From Lindgomyces ingoldianus (taxonomy: Eukaryota > Ascomycota > Dothideomycetes > Pleosporales > Lindgomycetaceae): a stretch of DNA of 64,000 nucleotides. The stretch spans positions 312,309-376,308 of the forward strand of contig NW_022985167.1 in NCBI RefSeq assembly GCF_010093535.1. Reading direction: 5' to 3'. Within the stretch, counting starts at the first letter, position 1; every line of letters begins with the position of its first letter. The notes beneath the pieces are model-generated. The model was not told the DNA's origin. It did not search any database and saw only the letters and a list, made by a program, of their open reading frames with translations. Shown in pieces: positions 56,486-64,000 of the stretch. Both the position numbers and the translations under genes were made by a program.

Positions 56486-57299
56486 GGTGGCGGAGATGGC
56501 GCGACGTAATCGGGCGACGTATCTTCGACTTGGTCGTACGCGACGCAGGCGGCCGAGAGCGCAGGTGACTGGAGATTTCGGGGTTGAGGTGTGAAGGAAC
56601 CGTCGGGGGAAACCCCGTCTGCAAAATCACTCCGACGAGAGATTCGTTTCCGTCATTGATTTGTTCGCAGGTAATATATCTTCAAGAAGAAGGCAATGGG
56701 GAGAATTATGGTGGAGTGTGTCGTAGGTAGAAAGGTTAAGGTTCAATGGAATCGCAGTTGAGCCCGCAGAAAGTTCGGGTTTGCGCCACACTGCAGAGGC
56801 AGCAATGATCACATGATCAGCCTCATTTACGTCATGTAGTCCTCCGCACCCTCATCATTGCATGGAAATGATGTTGAACAAACACTCAATGAATTCATAG
56901 TAAGAGCCTCAAGGAGAGAAGCACCGTTTCCGTAGATAATTCCAGAGCCCCTTCACTTCCCGGTACTGTGCAATTCACACTCATAAGGCCCTCGATGTCA
57001 TTTCATAACCCTCGTATCTCATTGCCTATTCATCGCCGCATAATTATTCTACATGAAGCTCTCAGAAAGAAGAAAGGAAGATGCGTCACAGCATCGCATT
57101 TTTTTTTTTTGAGTCCCATGAATGCCACCATGCAGGTGCCACCGAGCTGCCAGCCGAGCCATTTCCCTCAGCCTAACCAGCTGGAGCCGTTCCAAAAGTT
57201 ACACCCATGAAAAGACTCCGAAACACCAAGCCCACAGCATCTATGCGGATCGATTGATAGATCATAATATACAGAATCTACAGAGGATAGCGAATTACG
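56486..57299. other. SPP2 promoter and MDM31 3' flank
   Basis: No gene was recognised. An 11-base T run lies at about 57101. The region should contain the SPP2 promoter on the left and the 3' UTR of MDM31 on the right. Confidence 0.4.
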
Positions 57300-59503
57300 C
57301 TAGGCTATGTTGCCTGCGAGTCCCAAGAAGAGAGCCTGAGCGGCAAGTTGGAGGGTCCAAATGCCGACCTTCTTGATGCGGCGTTTGCGTGCGGTGTTGT
57401 CGTCGAGGACGTCGCGGGCGAATGCGTCGTACATCTATATTCCGAGTCAGCATTAGCGAAGACACTTCAATGTGACGTGTGGTGTGCAAGAAGGATTAAA
57501 TATACCTCGCGAGACAGGTCATCCATCAATCCGCTGTCATAGACAGTCCAGCTTCCATCAAACTCTCCAACCCGCTTGACGACTCTACAATTGACTGGAA
57601 TGAACGTCTTCTTCGCATTTATGTATGCGACAATCGGCCGAACCAGCGCGTTGTTTACGTATGAGATATCCTTGGTGAAGATGGGCACCGCTGCTCTCAC
57701 ATCATTCAGATGTACACGGACGTCCATGATGAGGAATCTTTTATCCTCATCCATTTCCTCCTCCTTTGCTTCATCTTGTTCTGCTTCTTCCACGGTAGGT
57801 GCTCGATCAGAGAAATGCTTACGACCGTTCGAGACTACTTTTGCCTCCATCCTGTCATAGAAGTCAGACATGACTTTGGCGATGCTGCCGTCATTTTCGT
57901 CAGGTATCATGATGTCCGCCACGATGTCAACATTTCCCTCGTATATCCAGGAGAATGGGCCTTCGTAGCCCCGATTCAGATGGTCGATGTTTAGGCCATC
58001 GATCCTAATACGGCTGTGTTTCTTCCACGTGCTGCCGTCTTCACCATCGCGTCCGTCGATCAGCTGAGCTCCCGTATAGTTGTGGGTCTGCCGGGGGTGA
58101 ATTGTGAAGAGGGAGTCGTCAAAGGAACCGGACATGATGTTAGCCGACAAGAAGTCGTAGAAGAGCCACTGCTTCCGTAGCTGTGGGAGGTCACAGGAGA
58201 AAATGCTGACCGAAAAGGGTCGGAAGTTGTCAGGTTGGTAAATTGTAACCAGCAGATCCTCCATCTTGAAAGAGTCCAGCTCAAAGTCACCTGGTTGGTG
58301 TTCATGCTTATATGTGCGGGGATCGACGTACTCCTCCAGGGCATGGACAGAAGTCCTGTCCACAACGCCGCGGATCCCTTTTATTTCGACATCTTTAAGC
58401 AAGCCGTTTCCATTGAACCATTTCGAAAAGGAGAGCGTTACATTGACCGTGTCAATTGATATATCGAATTGCGTGTAATTTGTATCCTCTTCCTCAACCA
58501 CGCCTTCAGCAATATCCTTCTCTTTTTGAGCAATGGCCGCTGCCGCTGCCGCCGCCGATATCTGTGAGCCTTTGCTCACCTGCGCTCGCCCTTGACCGGG
58601 CCGTCTTGAAACGAACACTTTTCTGAACGAAATAACTCCGTCTTTCCATTTTGGCACGACAGCGGATTCGAAAACGACTTTGATGCCAGACGACTTTGTA
58701 AGGTAGTTGCCAATCCAAGACGCAAGTGTCTCCTGCGCAAAGACGGTATTTATGAGAAAGATAGTCAGCGAGAAGAACGTCGTTGTGCCGACAATAATCC
58801 AAAGAATATGGGCAGCCAGTATCCAGGAGAACAACGCATATATTTCATCGGCGTTGAACGGCCGAGTACTCCTGATTGTAAGCCACTTGAAATGGACCTT
58901 CAGACGGGACCAGAAGCCCGAAGCAGCAGCAAGAAGCTCCGCTTTGGTGGGCCGTTTCAAGTGTGGTAGGGACTGCGGGATGCGCTCTAAAAGGGGTTTT
59001 CCGGCGACAGGGGGGTTAAGTTGCGACGGATCAGATTTGGGAGGTGATTTAAGGGATTTGGGAGATTTTGCGAAGGGTTGAGAGGATAGTTCGGGTTGAG
59101 GTGTGGAGGGGGGTTTGTTCTTGGGAGAAGAGCCATTGGTGACGGAGCTCTTGTTGCGTATGTTCCTGGCTATTCTCTTCTTCTTCCCCTTCGACGCGCC
59201 ACTATGAGCCTGCCTCACCCAAGCCGCAGCTGCCGCCGTAGTCACGCTCTCATGAACATGGGCAGAAGGAGAGAATTTGGGTCGAGAGGAAAAGAGGGAG
59301 AAGCTCCAGGCGGGGGAGGGTCGCAAAGAAGAAGGTACAAAATTCGGGGAGGGAAAGAGCGTGCGCGGGACTAGGCCAATATGCCTATAGGGTACTGTAA
59401 TTCGTAATAAAGGTGGTGATCGAAGCTCGCTCTGTCCCAGTCGACGGTCGAGGAAGGAGCGTCGCAGGAAAGCGCCAGCCGTGGTGCCTACATTACGACT
59501 CAT
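57300..59503 (-). CDS. MDM31: Mdm31/Mdm32 mitochondrial morphology protein
   Basis: Predicted 710 residues from two exons, 59503-57506 and 57434-57300 (71-nt intron, phase 0). The start MSRNVGTTAGAFLRRSFLDR is a good mitochondrial presequence. A Ser/Pro/Lys-rich stretch follows, then a membrane segment (LAAHILWIIVGTTTFFSLTI), a long intermembrane-space region (NGLLKDVEIKGIRGVVDRTS, SFKMEDLLVTIYQPDNFRPF, DGLNIDHLNRGYEGPFSWIY), and a second membrane segment near the end, encoded by exon 2 (IWTLQLAAQALFLGLAGNIA). Mdm31 and Mdm32 sit in the inner membrane and are needed for mitochondrial shape, DNA maintenance and lipid homeostasis. An in-frame upstream ATG at 59731 would add 76 residues; I prefer 59503 because the presequence starts there. 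It is divergent from PNO1. Confidence 0.92.
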
Positions 59504-59801
59504 TATAGTCGCAGCGTCCACATGGCGTCCGTCTGCATCGAACACGGGCAGCAGACGAGCTTTGCAGGGAGTGATAGTCGAGGTGGAGAGGGATACAGGT
59601 AGCACGTCGGTTACCAGAATGACGTGAATGCAAAAAGAGCCGAGCGCAACTCGCCAAGAATCCCTCGCAAAAATTATTCGAGCCTTTATCGATAACTGGC
59701 CGTGGGATTTACACGACACACCGCCCTGCATAGCCAGCCCTCTTCTGCAGTTCTAAGAAAGGAGCAGGGAGAAGGGAGAAGGGAGAGATCCACATTGCAA
59801 A
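59504..59801. promoter_or_regulatory. Compact divergent promoter of MDM31 and PNO1
   Basis: Only 298 bp separate the two start codons, which face away from each other. A purine-rich stretch (GAAGGGAGAAGGGAGAG) lies just before the PNO1 start. No TATA box was seen. Shared regulation is possible but not shown. Confidence 0.5.
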
Positions 59802-60702
59802 ATGCCAGCTCCAACCGCGCCCCTGCGCAGCCCAGAAGCCCTGGCTGAAGACCAAACCATGGCCGAGGCCACCCCTCTCCCCGCAGACGAAGACACAGAG
59901 CTGCTCGACATGAATGCTCTCCCGGACGCCATACCCGCTGCTCCCTCGGGCTCCACGTCTTCCAGGAAGCGAGGGAAGGCACTTGGAAAAGGAAAGGGAA
60001 AAGGAAAAGGAAAAGCTCGTGACACTCAGCCCGAAGACGTAGTCATGACCGACGAGGGCGGCCGTCCACGCTTCGCCCCCGCCAAAGCCATTCCCCTCGC
60101 CTTCCGCCGCGAGCAGAGAAAGGTGCCCATCCCTCCCCACCGCATTACGCCGCTCAAGAACTCTTGGCCGAAAATCTATCCGCCGTTGGTCGAGCATCTC
60201 AAGCTGCAGTGTCGGATGAACCAGAAGACCAAATCTGTGGAATTGAGGAGTAGTTCCCATACCACCGATACTGGGGCATTGCAGAAGGGCGAAGATTTCG
60301 TCAAGGCATTTACTCTCGGCTTCGACGTAGACGACGCGATTGCGTTGCTCAGGCTGGACGACCTGTACATTGAGACTTTCGAGATCAAGGATGTGAAGAC
60401 GCTGAGTGGTGAGCATCTGTCAAGAGCGATTGGACGAATTGCGGGCAAGGATGGAAAGACCAAGTTTGCCATTGAGAACTCCTCGCGAACTCGGTATGTC
60501 TGCCATGCTGGACCCTCCCCTTAGCCATACTTACTGTTGAAACAGAGTCGTCCTCGCCGACCAAAAAATTCACATCCTTGGCGGCTTCAAGAACATCCAC
60601 ATCGCCCGCGAAGCCATTGTATCCCTCATTCTCGGTGCACCGCCGGGCAAAGTCTACGGGAACCTCAGGACTGTAGCTTCCCGCATGAAGGAGCGATTTT
60701 GA
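59802..60702 (+). CDS. PNO1: Pre-rRNA processing KH-domain protein Pno1 (Dim2)
   Basis: Predicted 282 residues from two exons, 59802-60493 and 60546-60702, with a 52-nt intron keeping frame (SSRTR|VVLADQK). The N-terminal 85 residues are acidic and then Lys/Gly-rich (GKGKGKGKGK). The conserved body follows: VPIPPHRITPLKNSWPKIYP, GEDFVKAFTLGFDVDDAIAL, LYIETFEIKDVKTL, and the KH domain with GKDGKTKFAIENSSRTR, KIHILGGFKNIHIAREAIVS and the end YGNLRTVASRMKERF. Pno1 helps the endonuclease Nob1 and the methylase Dim1 mature 18S rRNA in pre-40S particles in nucleus and cytoplasm. Length is normal. Confidence 0.95.
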
Positions 60703-60930
60703 GACGTCGAGGTCTTGATTGCATATTCAACCACCATTTCCAGGCGTATTGGAGCAGGCAGGCAGGCGGGCAGAAAAATTACCACGACAAGGTTACCGTC
60801 ACCATTTTGTAGCACTCGAAGTTGGATTTTGGCTTCATCGTTTCTAGCCCGTTCGTCCTATATGCAAATGCGCTGAGCCTTCTCACTTCAAACCCCTCTC
60901 CAGCCTCCAACAATCCCTCAACCACGCCTT

Positions 60931-63291
60931 CTAAGTGTCCAAGTGCCTCCCCAGCACACCCGCCCGTCCCACAAGCACTCCCTCAATATCCTTCCCCTCC
61001 TTCCCCCAAACCTTCTGGCAAGGCACCCACTGCAGCCCCTCATCCACGATACCGCAATTATCATTTCCCCGCATCCTCCTTCCCAACTCGGGACCTGCGA
61101 AAAGCGTGCAATGATCCCAACCCAAATTTTCGTCCCCCAATGCTCCCATCACAACCCTCCACAAGTCAATCCAAGCCATGCTGAGATCGTCGATCTCGAC
61201 GCAATAGAATTTCGCAATCGTGCAGTACGCTGACGTAGAATCGGAAGTTGAGGTTGGAGTCCGGACATCAATCACGTAGCCTGGTAGCTCGGTAGACTGG
61301 GTGTGGGTCTTGATATGGCAGGTGGACGGAATCGATAGTCCAACGCTCCACCACTCGATATCGACATCCCGTGGCAGTTCTTCGACTTGCACGACGAAGA
61401 CTGGTGGCAGCAACACTGCCTTTCCCTTCACAACTTCCCGGTCAGGAATGCGAGAGCGAAGTGTCGTATCGCTCAAATTCTGCTTGATCATCCCCGTTCG
61501 ATTCTTTGCGTCCCAGGGATCGATCGCCTCGTCCGCACCCTCACCATCTCCTTCCTCTTCTTCATTTTGCTGCAGAGTCTGTTCATGAATCCCCCTCCAC
61601 ACCATCTGCGCAACCCGCACTCTCTCCCTCGCTTCCGCAGCAGAACAACCAGAAATATACGCCACACCCACCGTCCACCATCTTACATTCACCGCCCGTC
61701 CAACGCGCCAGAGATGCTGCAAGGCCAGTACAGCCTGTTCCTTGAACCCGCTATCCAGGGCCTCCATACTAGCCGGGATAAGTGGTATTTGTCCTGCTAC
61801 ATACACGACCTCGCATTTCGCGTCTGTCTCACTGGGGATTTCTTCATCAGTATCTTGATCCTCGGACACGTGGGTTGCGGGAGGGTTTAGGGGAATCGAT
61901 ATAGCTTGGCTGTATGGTCCGATATTCGCGGGAGCCCAGTAAGAGCGGCCTTGCACGTGTAGGCCTTTCCGAGGAGATGTTTTGGAGATGATGGCGGAGA
62001 GCATGACGGCCACGCCCGAAGGCATGGTGGGGCCGCAGGCGACTGTTACGCGTGAGGGGGGGTTGGGATTCGGGAACAGGGTGCTGTAGATGGGGTTCAG
62101 GAGAGGGAAGAGGGATATTGATCTGAGAAGGAGGGTTGTGTGGACGATGGAGGAGGAGGCGAGGTTGTGCGATGCTAGATGCGAGCGGAGTGTGGCGATG
62201 ATGGATTCTATTTGGGCGATTGGGTCGAGGGGTTTGGATGGATCAGAGGGGCTGGTGAGGTTTGAAAAGAGAAGGGTTGAAGACATGGAGGAGTTTTGGT
62301 TCGTTGGGAGGGTGAAGGTCGTGTATGTCGTAGGTGGATTTGATTGCACTGGCGTTGTCCCTGGCATCCCCACATATTGCTTATCATCAATTCCATCAAG
62401 CACTCTCTTGAACTCCACATCCCACATATCCGGGATCCTTAAAGCCTTCAGCCCTGTACCCACTTCCTCCTCCTTCCTTACCACTCTTGCTTTACCTGCC
62501 TTCCATATCGCCTCCCCACCATCACCTCCCACCACACCATCCCCTTCAACCTCAATCCTCCCCTTCCACAACAGTCTCGGCCCATCAATCGCCAGCGTTT
62601 CGAACTCCCCACCCTCACCCAACACCGCCCCATCACCATTCTCACCAAACCTCCCCACAGCCTTACTCAGTCTAGCAACCGTCTTCTCATCCGCAACATT
62701 TTCCCACAAAAACGACTGATCCAGACCTCCGGATGCTACTTTAATGATTCGGGCATCCTGTCCTACAGTCGCCATATCATGCAGCAGCGCGGACTGCGAA
62801 TACGGTGGAAGAAAAGGATATTGCCAAAGATAACTCAGCGGCACGAGACCCAGCCGCAGCGCCACAGATTCGATCCGCGTTCGTTGGTAAGTGCTGAGGA
62901 TAGCTCCCGTCGACACGGCATTTGCGTCCGGACGAGTAGCGAGGACTTTCTTAAGTAAGGGGATGAGTGATTCTGTCTCATCATCTCCTTCCTCGACAGA
63001 GGGACTAGGGATGGAGTAGTCGCGCTCCGTGTTCACAGCGGAGCCGGAAATTTCTTGACGATAGAGAGGAATGTCGAGTGCGGTCTCGTATAATGGGATG
63101 ATGCTGTGGCCGACAGTCTGGTACATGTAGCTGTTGAGGTCGTCGTCTGTTGACGAAGAGTCTGTGAGATGAGTAGGTGGATGGAGGTTCGCGAGTGCCA
63201 CGACTTCATGGCCGTTTGCGAGGCAGTGGAGGATTGAGAAGAGGGAGTCTTTGCCGCCTGAGATAAGCGCGATGACCTTCAAGGACGGCAT
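60931..63291 (-). CDS. DPH6: Diphthine-ammonia ligase Dph6 with RidA-like domains
   Basis: Intact single-exon gene of 786 residues. The N-terminal domain is an ATP-binding adenine-hydrolase-like fold with the PP-loop SGGKDS at residues 10-15, and the diagnostic GGEFETLAIDGP near residue 225. A Gly/Val/Asp-rich insertion follows. Two RidA/YjgF-like domains form the C-terminal half, the second with YWAPANIGPYSQAI and VVYVAGQIPLIP (about 440-560). Dph6 performs the last step of diphthamide synthesis, amidating diphthine on elongation factor 2. The fusion to RidA-like domains is typical of fungi. I chose the ATG at 63291 because it opens the first core strand (MPSLKVIALISGG). It is convergent with PNO1. 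Confidence 0.93.
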   Translation of the reverse strand: MPSLKVIALISGGKDSLFSILHCLANGHEVVALANLHPPTHLTDSSSTDDDLNSYMYQTVGHSIIPLYETALDIPLYRQEISGSAVNTERDYSIPSPSVEEGDDETESLIPLLKKVLATRPDANAVSTGAILSTYQRTRIESVALRLGLVPLSYLWQYPFLPPYSQSALLHDMATVGQDARIIKVASGGLDQSFLWENVADEKTVARLSKAVGRFGENGDGAVLGEGGEFETLAIDGPRLLWKGRIEVEGDGVVGGDGGEAIWKAGKARVVRKEEEVGTGLKALRIPDMWDVEFKRVLDGIDDKQYVGMPGTTPVQSNPPTTYTTFTLPTNQNSSMSSTLLFSNLTSPSDPSKPLDPIAQIESIIATLRSHLASHNLASSSIVHTTLLLRSISLFPLLNPIYSTLFPNPNPPSRVTVACGPTMPSGVAVMLSAIISKTSPRKGLHVQGRSYWAPANIGPYSQAISIPLNPPATHVSEDQDTDEEIPSETDAKCEVVYVAGQIPLIPASMEALDSGFKEQAVLALQHLWRVGRAVNVRWWTVGVAYISGCSAAEARERVRVAQMVWRGIHEQTLQQNEEEEGDGEGADEAIDPWDAKNRTGMIKQNLSDTTLRSRIPDREVVKGKAVLLPPVFVVQVEELPRDVDIEWWSVGLSIPSTCHIKTHTQSTELPGYVIDVRTPTSTSDSTSAYCTIAKFYCVEIDDLSMAWIDLWRVVMGALGDENLGWDHCTLFAGPELGRRMRGNDNCGIVDEGLQWVPCQKVWGKEGKDIEGVLVGRAGVLGRHLDT

Positions 63292-64000
63292 TGTGGGAAA
63301 AGGATGTCGGAAGGGGTGCAAAGTTAGGGAAGGCTACATCGGCGTTAGTATTATAGTCGTCATTGACGAAACACAGAGGAATTGAAGCATGATGTGCTAC
63401 AAAGAAGTAGGAAATGACGAGATCGTTGGCAGCCACCACCATGTCAGAGGCATCGCGCTTGAAAAGGTGGTGCTCGGGAAATAATTTGCTATAGTCTTCA
63501 CATCAGACCTCCTACATTCGCCTCCTTCGACGGCAAGATCAAGAAGCGAGGGGGAATGGGAATAAAAAGCCATAAGTGTAGGCATCTTGCACTACCTATT
63601 GTCGCGAAACGAGGCTGCAGAAATGCATCGAAGGCACAACGAAGACTCAAGGAGACCAACAAACTCACGTGTTGAGAGCAACCAAGGCATTGTCATTTAG
63701 GCATCACACTAAGATCCATACCCGTCGGCTCTAGAATGGGATGGGATGTCGCTTCTTGGTACAGTTGAAGGCCGAGGTGAAGTTGGCGAGACTGGCGAAA
63801 CCTTCACCTTTTGCGAATTCCACAAAGCACCAGCACACTACCAACCGAACTTTCAAACTAGCAACGAGACACTATACCACGAGTGCATCATCAATTCATG
63901 CATAAAGAATCTAAGCAACAGCAACTTTTACATAAAGGCTTTTGTTTTGAAGTTTTAAATAAGGTTATTTGTCGATCAGCTGTGCCAGCACTCTAACCTA
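63292..64000. other. DPH6 upstream region to window end
   Basis: No supported gene was found. A 62-codon minus-strand frame at 63397-63585 could be an upstream ORF or chance. The last 100 bases are AT-rich. Confidence 0.4.

Overview
The window looks like a contig from a filamentous ascomycete (Pezizomycotina). The evidence is: short spliceosomal introns (46-120 nt) with GTAAGT-like donors and CTAAC-like branch points; two cysteine-cluster regulators, one of them a classic Zn2Cys6 factor; AT-rich blocks that look mutated by repeat-induced point mutation (RIP); and decayed pogo/Fot1-type DNA transposons. Leotiomycetes is my best guess from the look of the proteins, but this is inference. No CRISPR array, rRNA, tRNA or secondary-metabolite cluster was seen.

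Layout. The left end (1-8.6 kb) is repeat-rich: AT-rich sequence, a pogo-like transposase relic, one intact gene (deoxyribosyltransferase-like, 4128-4724) and two apparently decayed genes. From 8.6 to 14.5 kb lie a four-exon SMP/C2 lipid-transfer protein of mug190 type, a broken short-chain dehydrogenase and an alpha/beta hydrolase. A second AT-rich transposon island (14.7-16.3 kb) contains a TIR element with TA target duplication, preceded by tandem copies of its own end.

From 17.5 kb the window is mostly gene-dense core genome: a small conserved protein, two divergent regulators sharing a 1.6-kb intergenic region, DPH4, a 14-3-3 gene with two microexons (8 and 12 nt), a DUF1640 mitochondrial coiled-coil protein, a WW + PhoD-like phosphatase fusion and a Q-rich unknown protein. 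A more accessory stretch follows (39.7-44 kb) with a ketosteroid-dehydrogenase-like flavoprotein. Then come ornithine decarboxylase, a large disordered protein with a myristoylation-type N-terminus, an Sfk1/FRAG1/DRAM membrane protein, the splicing factor Spp2, Mdm31, Pno1 and DPH6.

Most genes do ordinary housekeeping work: membrane contact sites, translation (diphthamide modification, pre-rRNA processing), splicing, mitochondrial morphology, polyamine synthesis. The two diphthamide genes lie 33 kb apart and share a pathway; otherwise neighbours look functionally unrelated. Exon structures were derived by hand from splice signals and reading-frame continuity; every multi-exon model given here keeps frame across all junctions.
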